A DNA stretch of 64,000 bases from the NCBI GenBank assembly GCA_963772065.1, contig CAVYVZ010000007.1:1-64000 (forward strand), given 5' to 3'. Source of the DNA: CAVYVZ01 sp963772065. GTDB taxonomy: Bacteria > Acidobacteriota > Vicinamibacteria > Vicinamibacterales > UBA2999. Positions 37,883 through 47,523 of the stretch are shown here, one piece after another. The translations under genes were made by a program, and so were the position numbers. Each line of letters opens with the position of its first letter. The first letter of the stretch is position 1. Below the pieces are notes generated by a model that saw nothing but the letters and a program-made list of their open reading frames with translations, was not told the DNA's origin and did no database searches.

Positions 37883-39674
37883 GCGCCGCATCCCCGACGA
37901 TCTGCCGCCGGCATTGTCGTCGATGTGGCGACTGTGCAGGCTCGGATATCGTCACGAGCCGCGGCTCATGCTCGCCGCGTTCGCGCTGTCGCAGCTGGCG
38001 GCGCTGCCCGACGCGCTGCTGGCGCTCTGGCTCATGCTGCTCGGCAAAGGACTGCTCGAGAGCCAGCCCGCCCTCGTGCGCACCGCGGCGATCGGCCTGG
38101 CCGTGTCGGCCACGGCGACGTGGCTTCTGCAGACCGTGAGCACTCGCGTGCTGCGGCGTTTCCGCGACAGAATCACGATCGCGCTCGAATCACACGTCGC
38201 CCGGCTCCAGGCGTCGATCGCGACGATTGCGCACCACGAGCGGCCCGAATATCTCGACCGCCTCGCCATGCTGCGCGATCAGATCTTCGTGCTCGACCAC
38301 ATGTACATGTCCCTGTTCACGACGTGCGGCTGGATCCTGCGCCTTGTCGTGACGGTGGCGCTGCTCGCTTCAATCCATCCGGCACTCGTGCTTCTGGCCG
38401 TGTTCGCCCTGCCGACAGTCCTCACCTCCACCTGGCGCCCCGCGGTGGAGCGCGCCGCTCACGAGCGTGCTGCCCAGGCCAATCGGCTGGCGCGCCACCT
38501 GTTCACGATCGCGACCACGGCGCCGCCAGGCAAGGAGGTTCGCGTCACGGGCATCGGCCCGCGCCTCGTAGCCGAGCGGCGGAAAACCTGGGAGGGCGCG
38601 TACGCACCAATCGCCGCAGCCCGGTGGAGTTCGGCAAGGTGGTACACGCTGGCGTGGGCGCTCTTCGGCCTCGCATACGTGGCGGCCGTCGTGTTCGTCT
38701 CGTCGGGCCTCCGCGCGCCAGCGGGCGAGGTCCTGCTGGTGCTCGCGGCGGGATCGCGCCTCTCCGCGTACGTCGGCGCAACGGTCGGCGAGATTGGATT
38801 CCTGCGCGGCTTCTGGATGGACGGGTCGAGACGGCTCGCATGGCTGGAAGACTACGCCTCGGCTCTGACGGACTCGGCGGATCTGCGCGTGCCGTCCGCC
38901 GTCACCCGTGCCATCCGCCTCGAGCAGGTCTCGTTTATGTATCCAGGCACTTCCCGTCTGGTCCTCGACAAGGTGTCGCTGTCGCTTCCGGCTGGTGCGG
39001 TCGTCGCGATTGTCGGCGAGAACGGCGCCGGCAAGACCACACTGGTGAAGCTGCTCGCGAAGATGTACGAGCCGACATCCGGCTCCATCTACGTCGATGA
39101 CGCGCCGCTGGCGCGGATGCCGGCCGACGAGTGGCGGGCGAGCCTCGCGGGCGCGTTTCAGGACTTCTTCCGCTTCGAGCTGCGCACTCGCCACACCGTC
39201 GGCCTCGGCGATGTGCCACGGCTCGACGACGAGCCAGCCGTCGTGGCGGCGGTCGAACGCGCCGGGGCCGCGGATGTCGTCGCGCGTCTGCCGTCCGGGC
39301 TCGACACGCAATTGGGCCCGACCTGGCCGGGCGGCGTCGAGGTGTCGTTCGGCCAATGGCAGAAGCTCGCGCTGGCGCGCGGCTTCATGCGCGAGACGCC
39401 GCTGGTGCTGGTGCTCGACGAGCCGACAGCGGCGCTCGACGCCGAGACCGAGCATGGGCTGTTCGAGCGCTATACCGCAGCGGCGCGCGGCGGGAATCAC
39501 GACGGCCGCATCACGATCCTCGTCTCGCATCGCTTCTCCACCGTGCGCATGGCCGATCTGATCGTCGTCCTCGACGGCGCGCGCGTCGCGGAGGTGGGCA
39601 GCCACGATGAGCTGCTCGCACGCCGCGGACAATACGCGGAGCTCTACGGCATTCAGGCGGCCGCCTACCGATAA
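37866..39674 (+). CDS. ABC exporter half-transporter (second of a pair)
   Basis: A 602-residue intact half-transporter: exporter membrane domain (MLAAFALSQLAALPDALLAL, LFTTCGWILRLVVTVALLAS) and NBD with Walker A VGENGAGKTT, Q-loop AFQDFFRFELRTRH, Walker B LVLVLDEPTAALD and LVSHRFSTVRMAD. The signature is altered to VSFGQWQKLALARG, where canonical transporters have LSGGQ, so the pair is probably asymmetric. It is translationally coupled to the preceding gene. Substrate unknown. Confidence 0.88.
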   Translation: MTSSVERRIPDDLPPALSSMWRLCRLGYRHEPRLMLAAFALSQLAALPDALLALWLMLLGKGLLESQPALVRTAAIGLAVSATATWLLQTVSTRVLRRFRDRITIALESHVARLQASIATIAHHERPEYLDRLAMLRDQIFVLDHMYMSLFTTCGWILRLVVTVALLASIHPALVLLAVFALPTVLTSTWRPAVERAAHERAAQANRLARHLFTIATTAPPGKEVRVTGIGPRLVAERRKTWEGAYAPIAAARWSSARWYTLAWALFGLAYVAAVVFVSSGLRAPAGEVLLVLAAGSRLSAYVGATVGEIGFLRGFWMDGSRRLAWLEDYASALTDSADLRVPSAVTRAIRLEQVSFMYPGTSRLVLDKVSLSLPAGAVVAIVGENGAGKTTLVKLLAKMYEPTSGSIYVDDAPLARMPADEWRASLAGAFQDFFRFELRTRHTVGLGDVPRLDDEPAVVAAVERAGAADVVARLPSGLDTQLGPTWPGGVEVSFGQWQKLALARGFMRETPLVLVLDEPTAALDAETEHGLFERYTAAARGGNHDGRITILVSHRFSTVRMADLIVVLDGARVAEVGSHDELLARRGQYAELYGIQAAAYR

Positions 39675-39702
39675 GACATCGTTGTGTAATGATCTCCCCG
39701 GC

Positions 39703-42201
39703 ATGATCTTCAGGACGACTCTGACCACCGCTTCATTCTGGTGTGTCGTGGCGGCGACCCTTCTCGCGTCGCAGACCCCTCCGGCGAAACCCCCGGCAAG
39801 CGGCCAGCAACCGCCTCCGACGGCGCCGCCCGTGACCTACGGCGTCGAGGTCACACTCGTCGAAGTGGACGCCGTCGTGACCGACGGCGAGGGGCGGGTC
39901 GTCCGCGATCTGCGGAAGGAGGATTTCGAGATCTTCGAGAACGGCAGGCCGCAGACGATCGATCGCGTGTCATTCGTCGAGATACCGATCGAACGCGCGG
40001 GACTGCGGACGGCGGCAGCCCGCCCGCGGGCCGACGTCCAAACGAACCTGCAGCGCTTCGACGGCCGGCTCTACGTCCTGCTGCTCGACGACATGCAAAC
40101 CTCGCCGGCGCGGGCCGGTCGCATCAAGAGTGCCGCACGCCGATTCGTGCGCGAGAACCTCGAGCCGGGTGATCTCGCCACGGTGGTCCACGTGTCCGGA
40201 TCGGGAGCGGCCAATCAGGACTTCACGTCCGACGCGCAGCTCCTCCTGGCGTCGATCGAGCGATTTCAGGGGAGAAAAGCCAGATCCGAGACGCTGAACC
40301 GGATTGACGAGTACAACCGGCTGCGGCAACTCAAGTCTGGACCGCAGTCCCCGACCGCTGTCGATCCTGCCGAGGCCAAGGACCCGGATGATGCGGCGCG
40401 CGCCTACGATGCGCGCCGCGCATTCGAGGCCATCGCGACGGTCAGCCGGCGATTGGCCGCCGTCCGCGGCCGCCGCAAGGCGCTGCTCTGGTTTGGCGAG
40501 GCCGTGGCCTACAACATGTTCGATCTCTCACGCGCGCAGGCGCCCGTGGTGCTCGAGAGCGCCCGCGCCGCAGTGGCCGCGGCAACCCGCGCCAACCTCG
40601 TGATCTACGGCGTTGATGCGCGGGGTCTGGCCGGCCTGGGTGAGGAAACGGCGCAGTTGAGCGGCGTCGCGATCGATCCGGCGTCGAATCTCGGCGCCTC
40701 CGGGCTTCAGGAGGAGCTGCGCCGATCGCAGGACAACCTTCGCAAGGTCTCGATCGATACCGGCGGCTTCGCGGTGGTCAACACGGACGAGTTCGCGCGC
40801 GCGTTCGATCGCGTCGTCATGGAGAACAGCGCGTATTACCTGCTCGGATACCATCCGGCCGGCGGCGGGGGCGACGGAACCTACCGGAAGATCGACGTGA
40901 AGGTGAAGCGCCCCGGCGCGAGCGTTCGGGCCCGCTCAGGGTATCTCGCCGCGCGTCAGACGCCCGACGCCGGTCCCTCCGGCGCTCCGGCCCCCCTTCG
41001 CGACGCGCTGACCAGCCCGGTGCCGCAGTCGGCGCTGCAGATGGCGACGCATGCGGCCGCATTCAAGGGGAGCGGTGACAAGGCGTCCGTGCTGGTGACG
41101 GTTGAATACGGCGCTGCGGCCTTCGAGATTCCGCCGACGCAGGCGCCATCAGGCGACCGGCTGCAGGCTTCCGTCGTTGCGGTCGATGCGTTCGGCGCTG
41201 TCGGCGCGAGCGATCACTCCTCGATTGGCCTCGATGTGAAGCCGCAGACGCGGCAGGCGATGAAGGTGCTTGGCTTTCGGACGCAGACCCGTCTCGAGCT
41301 GCGGCCGGGGCGGTATCAGCTGCGCGTCGCCGGCGCCATGGCCAATGGGCTGGTCGGCTCGGTGCACCACGACGTCGAGGTGCCTGACTTCACGGCATCC
41401 ACGCCCATGATGAGCGACATGGTGCTGACCTCGATCGTCGCCGGGCTGGTGCCGACGGCGCAAGTGGACGAACGCCTGCGGCAGGTGCTGCCGGCGCCGC
41501 CGAGCGCGATGCGCGACTTCAGACAGGACGAAGCGGTCGCGATCTTCGCCGAGACCTATGAGGCGGGCGGGCTGCCTGCACGCGACGTCACCTTTGCCAC
41601 GACCGTGCGCGGCAAAGACGGTGCGGCCGTTTTCACGCGAAGCGACACGCGAACGGCCGATCAGCTCGCGAAGTCGAACGGCGGCTACTCCCTGCAGGTG
41701 CCCCTTCGTCAGTTCGCGCCGGGCGACTACTCTCTGCGCCTCGAGGCGACCATGGCGGGGGCCGCACCGATCGCGCGCGAAGCGCCTTTTCGCGTGTGGG
41801 CGGTGCCCGCTCAGACGTCAGATGCAGCGCAGCAGCCACGAGACCTGCCGATCGTCGTCGTGGCTCGTGGGGCGGTGAGCGGTGTGACGGAGCCGCGTCA
41901 AACCCTGGCTCGAAACGCCGAAGAGCTGCAGGCGCTGTGGGGCTCGCTGGCGCTTCGAGCGCCTCCGCCGCCGGTGGCGTTCTCGAACACCATGATCGCG
42001 GCGGTGTTTCTCGGCACCCGTCCGACCGCAGGCTATGAAGCGCAGGTGATTGCCGTCCGGCGAGACCAGGACACGCTCGTGGTCGAATGGCGCGAGCAGG
42101 CGCCGCCCGACGCCGGCAATCCGCCGGCGGCCACCACGCCCTTTGCGATCGTGGGCGTTCCCATGCACGCCGGCGCGGTACGCTTCGAACGCGTACCGTA
42201 G
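39703..42201 (+). CDS. VWFA-related acidobacterial protein with a C-terminal PrcB-like domain
   Basis: An 832-residue exported protein with signal MIFRTTLTTASFWCVVAATL and a Pro-rich linker. The VWFA-related acidobacterial domain opens VEVTLVEVDAVVTDGEGRVV and LRKEDFEIFENGRPQTI, continues with the von Willebrand core (LYVLLLDDMQTS, GRRKALLWFGEA, VIYGVDARGL) and ends with YYLLGYHPA. Middle beta-rich domains follow. The last 110 residues (NAEELQALWGSL, MIAAVFLGTRPTAGYEAQVI) match the PrcB C-terminal family. The classical DxSxS MIDAS is not intact. Cell-surface binding or protease-related function is inferred. Confidence 0.8.
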   Translation: MIFRTTLTTASFWCVVAATLLASQTPPAKPPASGQQPPPTAPPVTYGVEVTLVEVDAVVTDGEGRVVRDLRKEDFEIFENGRPQTIDRVSFVEIPIERAGLRTAAARPRADVQTNLQRFDGRLYVLLLDDMQTSPARAGRIKSAARRFVRENLEPGDLATVVHVSGSGAANQDFTSDAQLLLASIERFQGRKARSETLNRIDEYNRLRQLKSGPQSPTAVDPAEAKDPDDAARAYDARRAFEAIATVSRRLAAVRGRRKALLWFGEAVAYNMFDLSRAQAPVVLESARAAVAAATRANLVIYGVDARGLAGLGEETAQLSGVAIDPASNLGASGLQEELRRSQDNLRKVSIDTGGFAVVNTDEFARAFDRVVMENSAYYLLGYHPAGGGGDGTYRKIDVKVKRPGASVRARSGYLAARQTPDAGPSGAPAPLRDALTSPVPQSALQMATHAAAFKGSGDKASVLVTVEYGAAAFEIPPTQAPSGDRLQASVVAVDAFGAVGASDHSSIGLDVKPQTRQAMKVLGFRTQTRLELRPGRYQLRVAGAMANGLVGSVHHDVEVPDFTASTPMMSDMVLTSIVAGLVPTAQVDERLRQVLPAPPSAMRDFRQDEAVAIFAETYEAGGLPARDVTFATTVRGKDGAAVFTRSDTRTADQLAKSNGGYSLQVPLRQFAPGDYSLRLEATMAGAAPIAREAPFRVWAVPAQTSDAAQQPRDLPIVVVARGAVSGVTEPRQTLARNAEELQALWGSLALRAPPPPVAFSNTMIAAVFLGTRPTAGYEAQVIAVRRDQDTLVVEWREQAPPDAGNPPAATTPFAIVGVPMHAGAVRFERVP

Positions 42202-42204
42202 GGG

Positions 42205-43374
42205 TCAGAGGGCCCGGAGCGTCGTCGCGACGTTCGCGCGGGACGCGCGGATCGCCGGCGGCAAGCCGCCGAGCACCCCCATCACCAGAGCGAACCCAAG
42301 CCCGAGCACCAGCAGATCCGAGGTGATGCGGAAGGCGAACGACAGATGCGAAAACGTCTGCCAGTTCATGGTGCCCGTGGTCACGCCATTGACCGGCAGC
42401 ACGACGATGCAGCCGATGATGCCGCCGACGACGGCAATGCAGACAGCCTCGACGACGAATGACAACACCACGCTGCCGCGGCCGAAGCCGAGCGCACGCA
42501 GCACGGCGATTTCGCGTGAGCGCTCGGCCACGGCCGAGTACATCGTATTCAGCGCGCCGATCACGGCGCCGAGCCCCATGACGACGGCCACCAGGCCGCC
42601 GAGCACCGTAATCAGCGTGGTCATCGTCTGCGACTGCCGCTCGTAGTACGCAGGCTCGCGGATGGCATTCACCTTCAACCGCGGGTCGCGCTCCAGAGAG
42701 GCCTTGAACGCATCGAAATCATCCGACGATCGCAGGCGCGCCGTCGCCGACTGAAAGATCCCGGGAGGGCGTTGATAGTTTCCGTTCAGCACATCGGCAT
42801 CGGCCCAGATCTCCGAGTCGAAGGCGCTCCCGCCCGCGTCGAGGATGCCGACGACGCGCCAGCTGCCGGGTCCGATGCGGACGGTTGCGCCGAGGTCAAG
42901 ACCTTCGTAGGCCCGCGCGGCGTTCGTCCCGACGACGATTTCATAGAGTCCCGGTTGAAAGAAGCGGCCCTGCGCGATGCGGATGTGGTCGCGAATCGCG
43001 CGTACGCGAGGCAGCACGCCCCGCATCTGCACGTTCGCGTCGCTGTCGGTGCCGCGCAGCGGAAGCGCCGCGATGACGACGACTTCCGGGCTCACGAGCG
43101 ATTCCGATCCTCGCTTCGCAACCTGTGGCGCGTCTTCGATGACGCGCACATCAGCAATGGTCAGCGTGCTCGTCATCTCGGTGTCGGCTCCCGCACGCTG
43201 CACGATGACGTTCTGCGGCAGCCCCGACGAGGCCACCGTCGCCCTGAATCCCCGCGCCAGCGCCAGCATCGCCACGAACACGGCGACCGTGCCGGCGATG
43301 CCCACCACGGCCACGAGGGACGATGCCCAGCGTACGCGTGCGCTTCGAAGGTTGTAGGCGAGTGGGATCGCCAT
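42205..43374 (-). CDS. MacB/LolC-type ABC permease, third gene of the unit
   Basis: A 389-residue FtsX-type permease starting MAIPLAYNLRSARVRW, with one N-terminal helix (LVAVVGIAGTVAVFVAMLAL) and a periplasmic MacB-like core (VIVQRAGADTEMTS, YEIVVGTNAARAYEGLDLG). Three C-terminal helices follow, with REIAVLRALGFGRGSVVLSF. It begins after the stop of the preceding permease with a 2-base gap and completes the set ATPase-permease-permease. It probably extrudes lipoproteins or amphiphiles; the substrate is unknown. Confidence 0.87.
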   Translation of the reverse strand: MAIPLAYNLRSARVRWASSLVAVVGIAGTVAVFVAMLALARGFRATVASSGLPQNVIVQRAGADTEMTSTLTIADVRVIEDAPQVAKRGSESLVSPEVVVIAALPLRGTDSDANVQMRGVLPRVRAIRDHIRIAQGRFFQPGLYEIVVGTNAARAYEGLDLGATVRIGPGSWRVVGILDAGGSAFDSEIWADADVLNGNYQRPPGIFQSATARLRSSDDFDAFKASLERDPRLKVNAIREPAYYERQSQTMTTLITVLGGLVAVVMGLGAVIGALNTMYSAVAERSREIAVLRALGFGRGSVVLSFVVEAVCIAVVGGIIGCIVVLPVNGVTTGTMNWQTFSHLSFAFRITSDLLVLGLGFALVMGVLGGLPPAIRASRANVATTLRAL

Positions 43375-43376
43375 GG

Positions 43377-44516
43377 TCACACCCTCCGCAGCGCGGTCAC
43401 GACGCTGAGCCGCATCGCCCCGATGGCAGGGATCAGGCCGGCGAGGATGCCGGTGGCCAGAGCGATCAGCGCGCCGGCAATCAACGCCGGAGGCGGCAGA
43501 TACAACAGGATCAGGCCCTTCGTGAGGTCCTGCTGCACGAGCCCGCGCGCCAGCCACAACCCGATGACGCCGCCCAGCGCCGCAATGAAGAGGGACTCCG
43601 CCAGCACGAGGCCGAGCACGAAGCGGTCGGTGTAGCCGATCGCCTTCAGCACGGCCAGCTCGTTCGTCCGCTCCCGCACCGCAATCGCCATCGTATTGCC
43701 CGTCACCAGGAGGAGCGTGAAAAAGACGACCGAGCCGATCGCCATGATCAGGAACTCGATGTTTCCCATCTGCTTCACGAACGCGGCGGCGAAGGCCGAC
43801 TCGGTCTGCGTGCGCGTCTCCGACGGGGAGTTCGCAAACTGGGAGTCGATCGCTTTGGCGATCGCCGTCGCCTGATCGGGGTTCGAGATCCGAACGACGT
43901 ACCAGCCGACGAGCCCCTTCCAGAACGACGGCCCCTTCTCGTAGAGGTAGTCGTGCCGCAGCCAGAACTGCGTCTCGTCGTCGCTCGGGCGCGTCCCATG
44001 ATAGATACCGCGGATGTTGAACTCCCAGCTGTTGCCGCCGAAGATCGGCGCCTGCAGCGGCACGCGGTCGCCGACCTTCCACCCGAAGCGGTCGATCAGC
44101 TTCTGACCGACGACGACGCCCTGGCGATCGGCGAGAAACGCTTTCCAGTGCGCCTCGCTGACCACGAATTCCGGGTACATCCGCAGCCAGTCGTCGGGCA
44201 CGATGGCGAACTGCGGGAAGAAGTTCTTCGGGTCCTGGTAGATCCCGCCGAACCACGTCGCGTGCGCCACGTCCTTGACCCCGGGCAGCCGCTTGATCCG
44301 CTCGAGGTACGGCAGCGGCAGCGGCTGGATGATCGACGTTCGTCCGATGACGACCAGCCGGTCGGCGCCGGCCACATCAATGCTCTGGCGGAAGCCGTAG
44401 CGGATCGCGCCCAGGAGCCCGAAGAGGAAGAACGCCACGATGAACGAGCCCACCGTGAGAATCGTGCGGATCTTCTTGCGCCGCAGATTGGCGGCGAGCA
44501 GCGGAAAGAACTTCAT
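43377..44516 (-). CDS. MacB/LolE-type ABC permease, second gene of the unit
   Basis: A 379-residue permease: MKFFPLLAANLRRKKIRTIL, helix FIVAFFLFGLLGAIRY, periplasmic core (ADRLVVIGRTSIIQPLPL, PEFVVSEAHWKAF, WEFNIRGIYHG) and three C-terminal helices with ERTNELAVLKAIGYTDRFV. Its start overlaps the ATPase stop (ATGA), giving translational coupling. It is paralogous to the following permease, so they probably form a heterodimer served by one ATPase. Confidence 0.87.
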   Translation of the reverse strand: MKFFPLLAANLRRKKIRTILTVGSFIVAFFLFGLLGAIRYGFRQSIDVAGADRLVVIGRTSIIQPLPLPYLERIKRLPGVKDVAHATWFGGIYQDPKNFFPQFAIVPDDWLRMYPEFVVSEAHWKAFLADRQGVVVGQKLIDRFGWKVGDRVPLQAPIFGGNSWEFNIRGIYHGTRPSDDETQFWLRHDYLYEKGPSFWKGLVGWYVVRISNPDQATAIAKAIDSQFANSPSETRTQTESAFAAAFVKQMGNIEFLIMAIGSVVFFTLLLVTGNTMAIAVRERTNELAVLKAIGYTDRFVLGLVLAESLFIAALGGVIGLWLARGLVQQDLTKGLILLYLPPPALIAGALIALATGILAGLIPAIGAMRLSVVTALRRV

Positions 44517-45250
44517 GCGGAGGTCTCCTGCTGCGCGGGCCGCTCCACCGCTTCCTTCAAGACGCCCTTCTCGAGATGGAGCAGCGCGCTGGCGCGTTCG
44601 GCGGCGTGGGGATCGTGAGTGACCATGAGCACCGTGGTCTTGTGTTCGGTCACGAGGACCGAGAGAAGGTCCAGCACCGCGTCTCCACTGGCGCGATCGA
44701 GATCTCCCGTCGGCTCGTCGCAGAGCAGCACGGCCGGACTGGTCACGATCGCGCGGGCGATCGCGACGCGCTGCTCCTGGCCGCCCGAGAGCTGCCGCGG
44801 GTAGTGATGCAGGCGGTCCTGAAGGCCCACGATGCGCAGTGCCGTTTCGACACGCTGCCTGCGGCCGGCGCGCGACGTGGACGTGAGCAGGAGCGGCAGC
44901 TCGACGTTCTGAAACGCCGTGAGAACTGGAAGCAGGTTGTACAGCTGGAACACGAACCCGACGTTCCGCGCGCGCCACGCCGCGAGCTCGCGGCGCGTCA
45001 TGCTCGTGATGTCCTTGTCGCCGACGCTCACGGTGCCCGCGGACGGCTTGTCGAGGCCGCCGAGCAGATTCAGCAGCGTCGTCTTGCCCGAGCCGCTCGG
45101 CCCCATGAACGCGACGAATTCGCCCGCGCCGATATCGAGGTCGAGCCCGCGAAGAACGTGGATCTCCTCGCTTCCGCGATGATAGGTTTTTGCGAGCCCG
45201 CGCGCCCGGATGAGCGCGCCGCCAGTCGTGCCGTCGCCAACTCTGACCAT
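44513..45250 (-). CDS. LolD/MacB-type ABC ATPase, first gene of the unit
   Basis: A 245-residue ATPase with Walker A MGPSGSGKTTLLNLLGGLD, Q-loop VFQLYNLLPVLTAFQNVELP, signature LSGGQEQRVAIARAI, Walker B VLLCDEPTGDLD and switch His VTHDPHAAERA. These are canonical LolD/MacB features. It leads the three-gene unit on the minus strand and is divergent from the metallo-hydrolase gene at 45379. Confidence 0.92.
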   Translation of the reverse strand: MVRVGDGTTGGALIRARGLAKTYHRGSEEIHVLRGLDLDIGAGEFVAFMGPSGSGKTTLLNLLGGLDKPSAGTVSVGDKDITSMTRRELAAWRARNVGFVFQLYNLLPVLTAFQNVELPLLLTSTSRAGRRQRVETALRIVGLQDRLHHYPRQLSGGQEQRVAIARAIVTSPAVLLCDEPTGDLDRASGDAVLDLLSVLVTEHKTTVLMVTHDPHAAERASALLHLEKGVLKEAVERPAQQETSA

Positions 45251-45378
45251 GCCGTGATCGATGATATCCCTATCGCAGCGGGACCCTGCAAGCTGCTGTC
45301 ATTATGACGAACATTCCGAGTCGCTCGTTCGCCCGCCACTTCCGGCGTGACAGTAGACTCGCCCCCGGAGTGCAACTG

Positions 45379-46512
45379 ATGCGCAGAATCGTGTTCCTGC
45401 TCGTCGCGCTTGCGACGATCCCGGTCTCGTCGTCGCAGTCGCCGGCGGCCGGCAAAGCGCTCGACATCTATTTCATCGACACCGAGGGCGGACAGGCGAC
45501 GCTCTACGTCTCGCCCTCAGGTCAGACGCTGCTGGTCGACACCGGCAACGCAGGCGAGCGCGATCTGGGTCGAATCCTCGAGGTCCTCGGCGTGGCGGGC
45601 GTGACGCAGATCGATCACATGTTCCTCACGCACTACCACGGCGATCACTACGGCAGCCTGCCTGAGCTTTCCACGCGGCTCCCGATTCGGCACTTCTACG
45701 ATCACGGCGAGTCGGTGGAGAAAGACCGACCGAACATCGCGAAGTTTCTACCGGTGTACTCCGACATCGTCAGCAAGGGCGTGCGAACCGTCGTAAAGCC
45801 CGGCGACAAGATTGCGTTTGCCGGCACGGATGTGACCGTCGTGATGAGCGATGGCAACCCTCTGCGGAAGCCGATCGCCAAGGCGCCGGGAGCGGGTCTG
45901 ACGAATCCCGGCTGCGTGGGCTTCAAGGAGCGCGACGAGAGCAAGGTCGATCCCGACAATCATCAATCGGCGGGATTCGTGGTGGCGTACGGGAAGTTCA
46001 GGATGGTCAATCTCGGCGACCTCACCTGGAGCCGCGAGTTCAAGTTGATGTGCCCGAACAATCCGATCGGGACGGTCGACCTGTATTTGACGACGCATCA
46101 TGGCCTCGACCAGTCCGGATCCGCGGCCTTCGTGCACGCCATACGGCCGCGGGTGGCGATCATGAACAACGGCACGCGCAAGGGAGGGCATGTGCAGACG
46201 TACCAGATTCTGGAAACCTCGCCGGGACTCGAGGACGTCTGGCAGCTGCACTGGTCGTACTGGGGCGGCGTCGAGCACAACGCGCCGGGCGTGATGGTGG
46301 CGAACGTCGACGAGCCCGCGCAGCTCGCGGCGATCGTCGGCGGCACGGCGGCAGGGGGTCAGACGGCTGCCACTCCCCCGCCGGCCGGCCCGGGCGGAAA
46401 CGCGAATCATGCTCCGGCGCACTATCTCAAGGTGACCGCGCGGAACGATGGGTCCTTCACGGTCACGAACAGCCGGAACGCCTATGCAAAAACCTACCCA
46501 GTACGGAGGTAA
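45379..46512 (+). CDS. exported metallo-beta-lactamase-fold hydrolase (ComEC-like)
   Basis: A 377-residue protein. The signal peptide is MRRIVFLLVALATIPVSSSQ, and GGAG precedes the ATG by nine bases; the longer 45304 start is rejected. The metal motif is LTHYHGDHYGSLPEL with further ligands at NLGDLTW and LTTHHGLDQSG. The opening LDIYFIDTEGGQATLYVSPS is typical of ComEC/Rec2-related hydrolases. A Pro/Gly-rich spacer near residue 325 precedes a short beta domain. It probably hydrolyses a phosphodiester or ester in the periplasm; substrate unknown. Confidence 0.8.
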   Translation: MRRIVFLLVALATIPVSSSQSPAAGKALDIYFIDTEGGQATLYVSPSGQTLLVDTGNAGERDLGRILEVLGVAGVTQIDHMFLTHYHGDHYGSLPELSTRLPIRHFYDHGESVEKDRPNIAKFLPVYSDIVSKGVRTVVKPGDKIAFAGTDVTVVMSDGNPLRKPIAKAPGAGLTNPGCVGFKERDESKVDPDNHQSAGFVVAYGKFRMVNLGDLTWSREFKLMCPNNPIGTVDLYLTTHHGLDQSGSAAFVHAIRPRVAIMNNGTRKGGHVQTYQILETSPGLEDVWQLHWSYWGGVEHNAPGVMVANVDEPAQLAAIVGGTAAGGQTAATPPPAGPGGNANHAPAHYLKVTARNDGSFTVTNSRNAYAKTYPVRR

Positions 46513-46587
46513 TGCGCGCCTTCGGTAAGCAGCCGGTAAGCGTCGCTCGATAGGCTGGAGTCTCACCTCCAGCCCGGAGCACTCGGT

Positions 46588-47523
46588 ATGCACCAAAGCA
46601 CGCTCAGTATCTCGTTCACCGTTCGGGCGGCGGAACTTCGCAATGGCGTCGTTTTGGAGTACGTCGATCAGGGAGACGCCTCCGGATTGCCGATCGTGTT
46701 CCTCCACGGCGTCACGGATTCCTGGCGGTCCTTCGAAGCGGTGCTCTCGCGCCTGCCCGCGTCGATCCGCGGGCTTGCGCTCAGCCAGCGCGGGCACGGC
46801 GAATCCAGCCGCCCCGCGTCAGGCTATCGCTTCGTCGATTTCTCGGAGGATCTGCGGGAGTTCCTCGATGCTCTCGACATCCCCGCTGCGCTCATCGTCG
46901 GGCACTCCATGGGGAGCTACGTCGCGCAACGTTTCGCCTTGGACCACCCAAGCCGCACGCTTGGGTTGGTGCTCATGGGCGCGTTTCCCACCATTCGAGG
47001 CAACCGCGGCGTTCAGGAGCTCTGGGATGCCCGGGTATCGTCTCTCGCCGATCCCGTCGACCCCGAGTTCGTCGTGGACTTTCAGCGGAGCACGCTGGCG
47101 CGTCCCATCGACCCCACGTCGCTCGATACGTTCGTGGGCGAAAGCCTCAAGGTGCCGGCACATGTGTGGCGCGCAACCTTCGAGGAGTTCCTGACCGCTG
47201 ACTTCTCACAGGAGCTGAAAAGGATTACCGCACCAACGCTCATCGCGTGGGGAGACGAAGACGCGTTCTTTCCTTTGCGCGACCAGGTCGCCTTACGGGA
47301 TTCGATTCCAGGCTCACAGCTCGTGGTCTACCACGGTGCCGGTCATGCCTTTCACTGGGAGAAGCCGACGCGATTCGTGTCCCATCTTCTGCGCTTCGCC
47401 GCGAGCGGCACGACGAAACAACGCTCTCAGCGATTTCCCAGCGTGAGCTCGGTCCGGGGGGGCGTCACGTCGACCACGCGCTCGACGGGTGTGACACCGC
47501 TGAAGGCGCGCGCGGTGTACTGA
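46588..47523 (+). CDS. alpha/beta hydrolase
   Basis: A 311-residue hydrolase with oxyanion segment IVFLHGVTDSWRSFEAVL, nucleophile elbow LIVGHSMGSYVAQRF, Asp in LIAWGDEDAFFPLRDQ and His in YHGAGHAFHWEKP. It is an esterase or lipase-like protein with no visible signal peptide. GGAG lies eight bases before the ATG. The last 33 residues after HLLRFAASG read antisense to the convergent cupredoxin gene and may be an unconserved extension. Confidence 0.85.
   Translation: MHQSTLSISFTVRAAELRNGVVLEYVDQGDASGLPIVFLHGVTDSWRSFEAVLSRLPASIRGLALSQRGHGESSRPASGYRFVDFSEDLREFLDALDIPAALIVGHSMGSYVAQRFALDHPSRTLGLVLMGAFPTIRGNRGVQELWDARVSSLADPVDPEFVVDFQRSTLARPIDPTSLDTFVGESLKVPAHVWRATFEEFLTADFSQELKRITAPTLIAWGDEDAFFPLRDQVALRDSIPGSQLVVYHGAGHAFHWEKPTRFVSHLLRFAASGTTKQRSQRFPSVSSVRGGVTSTTRSTGVTPLKARAVY

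Noticed and set aside
47430..47523. A functional C-terminal domain on the alpha/beta hydrolase
   Set aside because: The last 33 codons are antisense to the conserved end of the cupredoxin gene and look like unselected read-through.
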